Assembly: GCA_964417685.1 (NCBI GenBank)
Contig: CAYQIT010000007.1
Location: forward strand, 1 to 42,683
Source: CAJQGY01 sp964417685
GTDB taxonomy: Bacteria > Pseudomonadota > Gammaproteobacteria > Magnimaribacterales > D2472
Reading direction: 5' to 3'
Length of the DNA stretch: 42,683 bases
Made by a program: the position numbers and the translations under genes. Shown here one piece after another: positions 8,941 through 16,069 of the stretch (position 1 is the stretch's first letter; each line of letters opens with the position of its first letter). The notes under the pieces are model-generated. The model was not told the DNA's origin and searched no databases. It saw nothing but the letters and a program-made list of their open reading frames with translations.

Positions 8941-9969
8941 ATGACAAAAGAAAATATAGATAATGATCCTTATAAATCTGCCGGAGTAGATATTTCAGCA
9001 GGTAATGATCTTATCGATCTTATAAAAAAAGATGTCTCATCAACGCAAAATAATAATGTTCTAGGTGGTATCGGTGGTTTTGCAGGAATGTATAAACTTG
9101 GAGAAGATATAAAAAAACCTGTACTAGTTGCATGCACTGATGGTGTTGGAACAAAAGTAGCGCTTGCACAAAAATATAATAAACTTGATGGAATTGGCCA
9201 AGACTTGGTAGCAATGTGTGTGAATGATTTGATCACATGTGGAGCTAAGCCACTATTCTTTTTAGATTACTTTGCATCTTCAGAGCTTGATGTAACTGAG
9301 GCATCTACAATTATTGGAAGTATAGCTAAAGCATGCAAGGAATCAGGGTGTGCCCTTCTTGGAGGAGAAACTGCTGAAATGCCAGGGCATTACGTTAATA
9401 ATAATTTTGACTTAGCAGGATTTTCTGTGGGTTGTGTTGAGGAAGATAAAATCATCGATTCATCTAATGTTATTGAAGGCAATATTCTCATTGGCATTGA
9501 ATCAAGCGGAGCTCATTCAAATGGTTACTCTTTAATCAGAAAAATACTTGATGAATCATCATGCTCTGATGATGAGAAGAATGATATGGCTAAGACTTTT
9601 TTAAGGCCTACCCACTTATATCCTTCTCTTATAAATAAGTTATTAAATACTTATTCGATAAACTCACTATCTCATATCACCGGTGGAGGTCTTACAGAAA
9701 ATCTCCCAAGGTCTATTCCCAAAGATTTATGTGCAAATATAAAAAAATCATCATGGGAACTTCCAAATGAATTTAAGTGGCTTAAAGAAAATGGAGGTAT
9801 AGGTGATGACGATATGTATCGGATATTCAACTGTGGCATCGGAATGGTTTTAATAGTTAATGAAGAAGAAGCTGCAAGTATTATGGATTGCATAAGTAAT
9901 AATGGATATAAATGTTATGAGATTGGCTATATTGAAAGTAAGTCTGATGCATCAATAAAATATTCATAA
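8941..9969 (+). CDS. purM: Phosphoribosylformylglycinamidine cyclo-ligase (AIR synthase)
   Basis: PurM makes aminoimidazole ribonucleotide from FGAM with ATP, step five of purine synthesis. The 342 residues match the family length. Visible signatures are the glycine-rich GGFAGMY loop, VACTDGVGTKVALAQ, DLVAMCVNDLITCGAKPLFFLDYFA, LLGGETAEMPG, SSGAHSNGYSLIRK, and the later SHITGGGLTENLPR. It starts only 14 bp from the divergent DUF2066 start, so its promoter must overlap that gene's 5' end. A TATTCT lies just before the ATG. It is followed after 2 bp by purN, forming a purM-purN-DUF3108 operon. Confidence 0.97.
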   Translation: MTKENIDNDPYKSAGVDISAGNDLIDLIKKDVSSTQNNNVLGGIGGFAGMYKLGEDIKKPVLVACTDGVGTKVALAQKYNKLDGIGQDLVAMCVNDLITCGAKPLFFLDYFASSELDVTEASTIIGSIAKACKESGCALLGGETAEMPGHYVNNNFDLAGFSVGCVEEDKIIDSSNVIEGNILIGIESSGAHSNGYSLIRKILDESSCSDDEKNDMAKTFLRPTHLYPSLINKLLNTYSINSLSHITGGGLTENLPRSIPKDLCANIKKSSWELPNEFKWLKENGGIGDDDMYRIFNCGIGMVLIVNEEEAASIMDCISNNGYKCYEIGYIESKSDASIKYS

Positions 9970-9971
9970 GA

Positions 9972-10622
9972 ATGAAAAGAATTGTTGTCCTTATTTCTGG
10001 AAGCGGTTCAAACCTTCAAGCAATAATTGATAATATAAGCCTTGGTCTTATACAAGCAGAGATTGTTGAAGTAATATCAAATAATGAAAATGCCTATGGA
10101 TTGGTTAGAGCAAAAAATGCAAATATTGATACATTTGTTCTAGATCATAAATCTTTTAATTCAAGGGATGAGTATGATAATGCCCTTAAAAAAAGGATTC
10201 AGGTTAATAAACCAGATTTAATTGTTATGGCTGGCTTCATGCGCATTCTTACACCGTTAATACCAACAAAATATAAAGGAAAAATAATAAACATTCACCC
10301 TTCTCTATTGCCGCTATACCCTGGCTTAAATACGCATGAAAAAGTAATAAATAACTCTGATAAAGAGCATGGTATATCTATTCATTTTGTGTCTCCAGTT
10401 TTAGATGGAGGTCCTTTAATAGCCCAAGGTGTGATTGATACAAATGATAATTCAATAGAATTGCTTATAAAAAGAATTCACAGTGTTGAACATTTATTAT
10501 ATCCACTTGTCATACAATATATATGTGAAGAAAAAATCTACCTAGAAGAATCTAATAATAAGGTTACTTTTGAAGATATTGAATTAACAGATGCCATATT
10601 AAAAATTAAATACAATGTATAA
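9972..10622 (+). CDS. purN: Phosphoribosylglycinamide formyltransferase (GART), folate-dependent
   Basis: PurN transfers a formyl group from 10-formyl-tetrahydrofolate to GAR in step three of purine synthesis. Catalytic residues are N107 and H109 in NIHPSLLP and D145 in SPVLDGGPLIAQG, matching E. coli N106, H108 and D144. The N-terminal ISGSGSNLQAI binds the ribose phosphate. At 216 residues the protein is full length. It lies 2 bp after purM, and its stop overlaps the start of the DUF3108 gene by 8 bp, so the three are probably translated in a coupled way. Confidence 0.97.
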   Translation: MKRIVVLISGSGSNLQAIIDNISLGLIQAEIVEVISNNENAYGLVRAKNANIDTFVLDHKSFNSRDEYDNALKKRIQVNKPDLIVMAGFMRILTPLIPTKYKGKIINIHPSLLPLYPGLNTHEKVINNSDKEHGISIHFVSPVLDGGPLIAQGVIDTNDNSIELLIKRIHSVEHLLYPLVIQYICEEKIYLEESNNKVTFEDIELTDAILKIKYNV

Positions 10623-11292
10623 AATAACTTTCCTAGCTTTAATTTTTTCAACATACTCTTATGCGATTGATGACTATAAGGCTGAGTATAGGTTTAAATC
10701 AAATCAAATAGATATTAAAGGTGTCCGTCAACTAAAGATTGATGAGGAAGGAGAGTCATCTTTAACTTTTAAAGCTAAAAGTACATTAGCACGCCTTTAC
10801 TTTAAAACAATTTTTAATATTGAATCTGCTGCTGTAAATACAAAAAGCTATGAAATTGAGGTTAAGCCTAGTTTTGTTAATCGTGATCAAGAGATTTTAA
10901 TTGATACCAATTCAAACCAAATGAGTTCAAAAGGAAGAGATGAATGGATGTTAGAAGCTCCGCAGATACCAATTGTTGATCCTCTGAATGCGCAAATTCA
11001 AATTAGGATCATGATCTTAAATGGTTTTAAGGAATTTAAATTAAATCTTCTTGAAATAAAAAATGGATCTGTAGAATCTAATGATTATAAAGTCACATCT
11101 GAGAATAAAATATGCAATGTTGGTGAAACACAATATTCATGTATAGAGGTAACAAGACTTAGAGAGAATGAAGATAGAAAAACTACATATTTAATGGCAA
11201 AAGAACTTGGTTATATGTTTGTAGAAATTAAAGATGTAAACCCAAAAAGAACAGATACTCTTACATTAGAGAAAATATTAAGTCTTGGGTAA
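10615..11292 (+). CDS. DUF3108 family exported protein
   Basis: The 225-residue product begins with a short signal peptide (MYKITFLALIFSTYSYA) and continues as a mostly beta-strand protein, so it is probably periplasmic or outer-membrane associated. Size, N-terminal YKAEYRF stretch and location after purM-purN fit DUF3108, a family of unknown function that often follows purN in gammaproteobacteria. Two cysteines close together (NKICNVGETQYSC) might form a disulfide. The stop overlaps the 3' end of the convergent dcd gene by 15 bp. Confidence 0.8.
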   Translation: MYKITFLALIFSTYSYAIDDYKAEYRFKSNQIDIKGVRQLKIDEEGESSLTFKAKSTLARLYFKTIFNIESAAVNTKSYEIEVKPSFVNRDQEILIDTNSNQMSSKGRDEWMLEAPQIPIVDPLNAQIQIRIMILNGFKEFKLNLLEIKNGSVESNDYKVTSENKICNVGETQYSCIEVTRLRENEDRKTTYLMAKELGYMFVEIKDVNPKRTDTLTLEKILSLG

Positions 11293-11847
11293 TGTAACCC
11301 CAGTTTGCCCCTGATACTTCCCACCTCTATCTTTATAACTGACATCACAATCCTCATCAGACTCAAAGAATATCATTTGTGCCACACCCTCCCCGGCATA
11401 TATTTTAGCTGGAAGGTTGGTTGTATTTGAGAATTCTAAAGTTACATGTCCTTCCCATTCCGGCTCTAAAGGTGTTACGTTAACTATGATCCCACATCTT
11501 GCATAAGTAGACTTTCCAAGACAGATAGTTAAAACCTTTCTAGGGATTTTAAAATACTCCACAGTCCTTGCAAGGGCAAATGAATTGGGGGGGATAACAC
11601 ATACGTCAGATTGAATATCTACAAAACTGTTTGCATCAAAATTTTTTGGATCAACCACTGCTGAGTGAATATTAGTAAAAACTTTAAATTCATTTGAGCA
11701 TCTAACATCGTAACCAAAACTTGATACTCCGTATGAAATTAATTTATTACCTTCATTATCAACGCGTATCTGATTTTCGGAAAAAGGTGCAATCATATCC
11801 TCTTCAAGTGACATTTGTTTGATCCATTTATCTGATTTAATCGACAT
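11278..11847 (-). CDS. dcd: dCTP deaminase
   Basis: Dcd converts dCTP to dUTP, the main route to dTTP precursors in gammaproteobacteria. The protein has 189 residues. The signature GKSTYARCGIIVNVTPLEPE runs into WEGHVTLEFSN, whose glutamate is E138, the catalytic residue of the family. The C-terminal AQMIFFE segment and flexible tail (GKYQGQTGV) that closes over the triphosphate are present. It belongs to a minus-strand run dnaX-recR-dcd; its start overlaps the recR 3' end by 11 bp. The stop overlaps that of the convergent DUF3108 gene. Confidence 0.96.
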   Translation of the reverse strand: MSIKSDKWIKQMSLEEDMIAPFSENQIRVDNEGNKLISYGVSSFGYDVRCSNEFKVFTNIHSAVVDPKNFDANSFVDIQSDVCVIPPNSFALARTVEYFKIPRKVLTICLGKSTYARCGIIVNVTPLEPEWEGHVTLEFSNTTNLPAKIYAGEGVAQMIFFESDEDCDVSYKDRGGKYQGQTGVTLPKT

Positions 11848-12433
11848 CTATATTTACTCTCCCTTGAATTGCACGTGCAATAGTATTCCCGTCAACATAT
11901 TCTAGCTCCCCACCAATAGGTATTCCATAAGAAATTCTTGAAACTCTTACATCTTTTATATGATCCTTAATGAACATGGCTGTTGCATCTCCTTCAACAG
12001 TAGAGCTTGTTGCTAAAATGACTTCAGAAATATTTTCTTTTTCAATAAGTCTTAAAAGCTGATCAATTCCTAAATCTTCTGGGCCAACTCCATCAATTGG
12101 TGATAATCTTCCTAGTAATACAAAATACTTGCCACGAAAGCCCCCTGTTGATTCTATCGCCAGCATGTCTGATGGGTTTTCAATTACACATATACTTGAA
12201 GAGTCTCTTGATGAATCAGAACATACTTTACAAAATTCATTTGAGGTTAACATTCTACATCTAGTGCATCTATCAATACTTTCAACCGCATCTTGAAGTG
12301 TCTTTGATAATAAAGAAGCTCCATCCTTATTTTTATCTAGCAAATAAAGAGCCATTCTCTGTGCAGATTTTTTCCCTACCCCAGGCAGTATGGTTAATGA
12401 ATTGATTAAATCATTTAAAAGATCATTATTCAT
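11837..12433 (-). CDS. recR: Recombination mediator protein RecR
   Basis: RecR works with RecO and RecF to load RecA at single-strand gaps. The 198-residue protein has an N-terminal helix-hairpin-helix (LTILPGVGKKSAQRMALYLL, about 13-32), a four-cysteine zinc finger (C56, C59, C68, C71) and a Toprim domain beginning around ICVIENPSDM with the GRLSPIDGVGPEDL motif. It starts 1 bp after the dnaX stop and overlaps dcd at its 3' end. The ybaB gene, usually found between dnaX and recR in gammaproteobacteria, is missing here. Confidence 0.97.
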   Translation of the reverse strand: MNNDLLNDLINSLTILPGVGKKSAQRMALYLLDKNKDGASLLSKTLQDAVESIDRCTRCRMLTSNEFCKVCSDSSRDSSSICVIENPSDMLAIESTGGFRGKYFVLLGRLSPIDGVGPEDLGIDQLLRLIEKENISEVILATSSTVEGDATAMFIKDHIKDVRVSRISYGIPIGGELEYVDGNTIARAIQGRVNIDVD

Positions 12434-12434
12434 A

Positions 12435-14042
12435 CTAATTAGTGGGTTTGATTGATTTATCTTTTAAAGTTGCATCAAATCTATTCATGAAATCTTTAAT
12501 AGAGTCGTTGTTTTTTATATTCTTCTCAGCTGCATTTTGTTTAACGATATCTTCTTGTTCTTTAATAAATAATGGCCCGCCTTTTTTTGTTGAGTGCGAT
12601 ATGTCAATTTTGATATCTTTTGCAAAAGATTCAGTGCACACTTTCTCAAATTCTCCTTTAACATTTTCAGGTATTTTATTATTTTCAATATCTCCCTCCA
12701 GATAGATTGTATTATTCTCCATTTTTACAAACACTAAATGACCAAAATAATTTTTTGCAAAAACACTCATTTGGAGCTTATTAAAAACATCAACCCATTC
12801 ATTGTTTGTGTTAATAATTTTTAAAACATCATTATTTCTAGTATTTAAAGTCTTTTGGTCAATGGTTTGATTTCTAAGTGGTGCTTTGCTGGATGATTGC
12901 TCAATATTTAGAGTTTTTTTTTCAGGGGTTGCTCTAGTATTAGTAGTGGATGAACTCTCATGAATACTTGCAATTGGATTGAAGGCCAACATTCGCAAGA
13001 TACATATTTCAAGAGCCTGTTTAGGCTCTGGATGAATTGAGAATTTTGAATAGGCATTTACAGCTATCTCATAAACTAATTGTATAAATTCTTTATCTGT
13101 TCTCTCAGCAATTTTAATGATGTTTTCATCATTTGAATTTTTTAGAAACTGCTCTAATGAGACTTCATGAATAAAGCTAACGATACTCTTAAGAATATTC
13201 TCATACTCAGGGTTAAGTTCTTCAATTTGATAAAAGATATTAAAGGATTTTTCAGAATCTCCATTGATAACACTTGAAACAAGATCACCTATCATAGCAC
13301 CATCAATTGTACCTAAGAGATTTCTTACATCTTGTTCATTTAGCGCTCCATTTCCATGAGCTATCGACTGATCTAAAAGAGTCAAAGCATCTCTTACAGA
13401 ACCTTTTGCTGAATCTGCTATCAATGTTAATGATTCCTCATCATGTTTAATGCCCTCTTTTTTTACAATATTAAGCATATGTTCTTTTAAAGCTTTTTTA
13501 CCTATGATTTTTAGGTTTAACTGCAAGCATCTTGATTGAACAGTTTTTGGAATTTTTTCTGGATCTGTGGTCGCAAATATAAAAATTACATGTGACGGAG
13601 GTTCTTCAAGTGTTTTAAGCAACGCATTAAAACTGCTAGTAGATAGCATATGGACCTCATCTATAAGGTATATCTTGTATCTTCCAGTCGAAGGCTTATA
13701 TTGAATCGTTTCTAAAAGACTCCTCATATCATCTACACCTGTTTTTGATGCAGCATCAATTTCTAAGAAATCTAAATGTCTACCTGTTTTTATCTCAACG
13801 CAAGAATTACAAGTATCGCATGGAACGGTAACAGGGGTTTTTGCTGATAGACAATTTAGGCATTTTGATAAAATTCTTGCAAGGGTAGTTTTTCCTACAC
13901 CCCTAGTTCCTGAAAATATGTATGCCTGGTGAATTTTATCTTGGGTGATACTATTTGAAAGTGCTTGAATTATATGAGATTGACCAACAACTTCTTCAAA
14001 GTTAGATGGTCTATATTTCCTTGCTAATACCTCGTATGACAT
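12435..14042 (-). CDS. dnaX: DNA polymerase III subunit tau (possible short frameshift form)
   Basis: DnaX forms the motor of the clamp-loader complex and ties the polymerase together. The 535-residue reading frame has Walker A GTRGVGKT (45-52), four zinc cysteines (C64, C75, C78, C81 with C61 nearby), Walker B IYLIDEVHML (about 124-133), and the sensor/arginine-finger region ending TVQSRC (about 167-172). Residues after about 370 contain a low-complexity linker and a domain resembling the polymerase-binding domain V of E. coli tau. The protein is shorter than E. coli tau (643). A slippery run of seven A in the right phase occurs at 12582-12588 (see separate feature). recR follows after 1 bp. 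Confidence 0.96.
   Translation of the reverse strand: MSYEVLARKYRPSNFEEVVGQSHIIQALSNSITQDKIHQAYIFSGTRGVGKTTLARILSKCLNCLSAKTPVTVPCDTCNSCVEIKTGRHLDFLEIDAASKTGVDDMRSLLETIQYKPSTGRYKIYLIDEVHMLSTSSFNALLKTLEEPPSHVIFIFATTDPEKIPKTVQSRCLQLNLKIIGKKALKEHMLNIVKKEGIKHDEESLTLIADSAKGSVRDALTLLDQSIAHGNGALNEQDVRNLLGTIDGAMIGDLVSSVINGDSEKSFNIFYQIEELNPEYENILKSIVSFIHEVSLEQFLKNSNDENIIKIAERTDKEFIQLVYEIAVNAYSKFSIHPEPKQALEICILRMLAFNPIASIHESSSTTNTRATPEKKTLNIEQSSSKAPLRNQTIDQKTLNTRNNDVLKIINTNNEWVDVFNKLQMSVFAKNYFGHLVFVKMENNTIYLEGDIENNKIPENVKGEFEKVCTESFAKDIKIDISHSTKKGGPLFIKEQEDIVKQNAAEKNIKNNDSIKDFMNRFDATLKDKSIKPTN
12582..12588 (-). other. Candidate -1 frameshift heptamer in dnaX
   Basis: On the coding strand the sequence ACA AAA AAA GGC GGG CC contains seven A bases in the phase A_AAA_AAA, that is X_XXY_YYZ for dnaX. 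A -1 shift after lysine 487 would add RRAIIY and stop at a TAA, giving a 493-residue product instead of 535. E. coli uses the related A_AAA_AAG in dnaX to make gamma. A GC-rich GGCGGGCC follows directly, unusual in this AT-rich genome and a possible pause element, although I do not see a long stable stem-loop. The effect would be loss of the last 48 residues of the domain V-like region. Confidence 0.4.
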
Positions 14043-14063
14043 ACACGATGATCATAACATGAC

Positions 14064-14504
14064 CTAACTAAAAACAGATTCAATTTCTTCAAAAGAGAAC
14101 CCTCTATTTAGCAAGAAATTCTTTTGCTTTGATCTAATTTTAAAATCACCTGATGGGCCGTCTTTATACTTCTTATTAAACTCTTTTTTAGCCAATTCTT
14201 TCCAATCATTCGTATTGCTTAGTACTGAATCAATAATTGATTCATTAATGCCTTTTGATAGAAGCTCATAAGATATTTTTTTAGAGCCAAAGCCTCTTCT
14301 TTTTCTTGAATTTATGTAATGTTCTGTAAAACGAGTGTCATTGATTATGTTGTTGGCTAAAAGCTTTTTAATAACCTCATCGATCTCTTCTGAGTTTTTA
14401 AACTTTTTCTGGAGCTTTAATTTAACTTCTTTTTGAGAATGTTCTCTTCTTGATAATAAATCTAGTGCCTTATTATAGACATCTGAAAAAGTTTCATTTG
14501 TCAT
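14064..14504 (-). CDS. recX: Regulatory protein RecX
   Basis: RecX binds RecA filaments and limits recombination. The 146-residue, highly charged helical protein shows the three tandem three-helix repeats of the family. It starts SDVYNKALDLLSRREHSQKEVKLKL and includes INDTRFTEHYINSRKRRGFG, which corresponds to the conserved D-x-x-F/Y-A-x-x-x-V-x-x-R region of RecX. recA, often adjacent, is not here. Instead it lies between a glycine-zipper lipoprotein gene (directly abutting upstream) and dnaX (21 bp downstream). Confidence 0.87.
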   Translation of the reverse strand: MTNETFSDVYNKALDLLSRREHSQKEVKLKLQKKFKNSEEIDEVIKKLLANNIINDTRFTEHYINSRKRRGFGSKKISYELLSKGINESIIDSVLSNTNDWKELAKKEFNKKYKDGPSGDFKIRSKQKNFLLNRGFSFEEIESVFS

Positions 14505-14963
14505 CTACTGAATTGGTAAAACTCTTGATTTACCATTTCTTTTGATAATTCTAACCCTTTGGTTCTTTTCGAATCTTATATCGCTTACTTCTTGTATTAT
14601 TGAAACAAGCCTGCCTGAGTCTGTCTCAATCAAAAGCTCTACGCCATTTTTCTTGGTTAGTGATGAGCCAATATTTGCTCCGATTGCACTTCCAGCTAGA
14701 GCTCCAATTACTGAGGCAATATCAGACTCAGTATCAGATTCGGTTACATTCTTACCAGCAACTCCACCAATAGCTGCACCTGTAGCAGCACCCAATCTTC
14801 TATCGCCCTCAATTGTTACATTTGTAATATCAATAATAGTACCCAAAGTAATACTTTGCTGTCTTTGCACATCATTTCTAGAAACAATATTTGGCTGTTG
14901 TGACATATTCACACAACTAGTAATAAAAACTCCTATAAATACAATTAAAATACTTTTCTTCAT
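14505..14963 (-). CDS. Glycine-zipper outer-membrane lipoprotein (SlyB / 17-kDa antigen-like)
   Basis: A 152-residue lipoprotein with signal MKKSILIVFIGVFITSC (lipidated Cys17). The centre (about 57-105) is a glycine-zipper double-hairpin: LGAATGAAIGGVAGK and VIGALAGSAIGANIGS, the pattern of the 2TM glycine-zipper or SlyB/PcpY family. The C-terminal part is a small beta domain (ELLIETDSGRLVSI, RVRIIKR). The known relatives are outer-membrane lipoproteins that support envelope integrity. It overlaps the upstream small exported protein by 1 bp and abuts recX. Confidence 0.85.
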   Translation of the reverse strand: MKKSILIVFIGVFITSCVNMSQQPNIVSRNDVQRQQSITLGTIIDITNVTIEGDRRLGAATGAAIGGVAGKNVTESDTESDIASVIGALAGSAIGANIGSSLTKKNGVELLIETDSGRLVSIIQEVSDIRFEKNQRVRIIKRNGKSRVLPIQ

Positions 14964-15346
14964 TAGCTTGTCTCCAGTTTTTTATACTTTCTATGCAAAT
15001 CATCTGTAATTACATAATAAGTTTTGTTTTTATAAAATCCGTCTAAAAGAATTACCTTAAATACATCTGAGTTAAAATAAGATTCAACTATCTTAATACG
15101 ATCGCCCTTTTTTAACTTTATTAATCTTCTTGAGTCTATAAAAGAGAATTCATTCCAGTCACCATACTCTCTTCCACGAAAGGTATGCAAAGCATCTTGC
15201 GGCATTTGAAATAGAACCTCCCCATTACGAAAAAATTTATTACTTCTAACATCTAGAGCCCAAATATCGTCAGTATTTATTTCTGCATCATCTGAAGAAA
15301 AAGCGTTATAAGTAAATAGTATTAATATTAGATAAATTATTCTCAT
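14963..15346 (-). CDS. Small exported protein of unknown function
   Basis: I do not recognise this 127-residue protein. It has a clear signal peptide (MRIIYLILILFTYNAFS, then SDD), a mature part of about 110 residues rich in aromatic and charged residues, and no cysteines in the mature part. Likely beta structure includes the stretches RNGEVLFQM and RIKIVESYF. It ends by overlapping the start of the glycine-zipper lipoprotein by 1 bp, so both may be made together and act in the cell envelope. Upstream is the 195-bp gap to hsp20; a TATATT lies very close to its ATG. Confidence 0.65.
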   Translation of the reverse strand: MRIIYLILILFTYNAFSSDDAEINTDDIWALDVRSNKFFRNGEVLFQMPQDALHTFRGREYGDWNEFSFIDSRRLIKLKKGDRIKIVESYFNSDVFKVILLDGFYKNKTYYVITDDLHRKYKKLETS

Positions 15347-15422
15347 AAAATATAGACAATTTTTATTGCAGTAAGTTCATTTAATACATTATCACATTTA
15401 ATTTTTTGTTTTAAATAGAGTA

Positions 15423-15450
15423 TTGAAAAATAATTAAATAATCCCCATAT
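15423..15450 (+). promoter_or_regulatory. Sigma-32 (heat-shock) promoter of hsp20
   Basis: TTGAAA at 15423-15428, a 14-bp spacer, then CCCCATAT at 15443-15450. This fits the heat-shock sigma factor consensus (CTTGAAA and CCCCATnT) almost perfectly, except that the base before TTGAAA is A. C-rich -10 elements are conspicuous in this AT-rich DNA. Transcription would begin near 15456, giving an 85-nt leader before hsp20. Confidence 0.8.
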
Positions 15451-15455
15451 AAATA

Positions 15456-15544
15456 GTGAAGATGCCATTAGGGTCTTCATATATAAACCGCATGCCTATT
15501 AATAGGATGCTATAACAAATGTCGCTTTAAGGAGGACAATTATG
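15456..15544 (+). promoter_or_regulatory. ROSE-like RNA thermometer in the hsp20 leader
   Basis: The leader can fold into three consecutive hairpins. The first is TGAAGA/TCTTCA (57-62 with 74-79 of block 15400). The second is GCAT-G-CCTAT/ATAGG-ATGC (15490-15510) with one bulged G. In the third, GTCGCT (15521-15526) pairs with the ribosome-binding site AGGAGGAC (15530-15537) around a short loop with a bulged G. The TCGCT facing AGGAG matches the U-U/C-G-C-U anti-Shine-Dalgarno motif that defines ROSE thermometers of ibpA-like genes. At low temperature the site would be hidden, and heat would melt it. The fold is by hand. Confidence 0.75.
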
Positions 15545-16000
15545 ATGTTAAATTTTACAGACCCATTTTTTACTACTAGGGTACTTGGTTTTGAACCTTT
15601 ATTTGATAGGTTTCAGAGGTTATCTGAATCTTCTCAGAGGTCTTCGAGTTACCCCCCATATAATATTAAAAGAGTAGGAAATATATTTGAGATTGAAATA
15701 GCGGTAGCTGGACTTTCAAAAGATGATATTTTGATTGAATTAACTAACGGTATTCTTACAGTTAGTTATGATGGTCCAGAAAACAACAACAATGATAATG
15801 AGGATCATAGCTTAGTCTATAGAGGCATTGCAAAAAGAGCATTTAAGCAACAATTCACCTTGGCTGAAGATGTTGTTGTTCAAGGTGCAGAACTTGAAAA
15901 TGGATTATTGTTAATCAATCTTGAAAAAATAATTCCAGAAGAGAAAAAACCAAAAATTATTGATATCAAGACACCAAAGAAAATTCTTGGTAAAAAATAA
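15542..16000 (+). CDS. IbpA-type small heat-shock protein (Hsp20)
   Basis: An ATP-independent chaperone that binds unfolding proteins. The 152 residues comprise a short N-terminal arm, an alpha-crystallin domain (about 40-137) and a C-terminal tail with an I-x-I-like IIDIK. The stretch YRGIAKRAFKQQFTLAED followed by GAELENGLLLINLEKIIPEEKKP is close to E. coli IbpA/IbpB. The strong AAGGAGG at 15529-15535 sits 6 bp before the first ATG, which sets the start. Control is double: a sigma-32 promoter (15423-15450) and a ROSE-like thermometer. An intrinsic terminator follows at 16013-16050. Confidence 0.95.
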   Translation: MMLNFTDPFFTTRVLGFEPLFDRFQRLSESSQRSSSYPPYNIKRVGNIFEIEIAVAGLSKDDILIELTNGILTVSYDGPENNNNDNEDHSLVYRGIAKRAFKQQFTLAEDVVVQGAELENGLLLINLEKIIPEEKKPKIIDIKTPKKILGKK

Positions 16001-16012
16001 TAATTATCTTTT

Positions 16013-16050
16013 GAAGGATGGCCTTGAGCCGTCCTTCATTTAAATTTTTT
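16013..16050 (+). terminator. Intrinsic terminator after hsp20
   Basis: GAAGGATGGC and GCCGTCCTTC form a 10-bp stem (one G-U pair) with a 5-nt loop at 16013-16037, followed by ATTTAAATTTTTT. It lies 13 bp after the hsp20 stop and isolates heat-induced transcription from the dsbD-like gene. It is one of only three clear intrinsic terminators in the window. Confidence 0.85.
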
Positions 16051-16069
16051 ATAAATGATAAGATTAAAT

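Noticed and set aside
12582..12588. dnaX as a frameshifted pseudogene at the A7 run
   Set aside because: The frame continues without interruption for 48 sensible codons with a tail resembling tau (FMNRFDATLKDKSIKPTN), so no break exists.
14542..15009. A 155-codon plus-strand open frame opposite the zipper lipoprotein
   Set aside because: It is antisense to two genes with signal peptides and typical codon use, and has no ribosome-binding site or recognisable domain.
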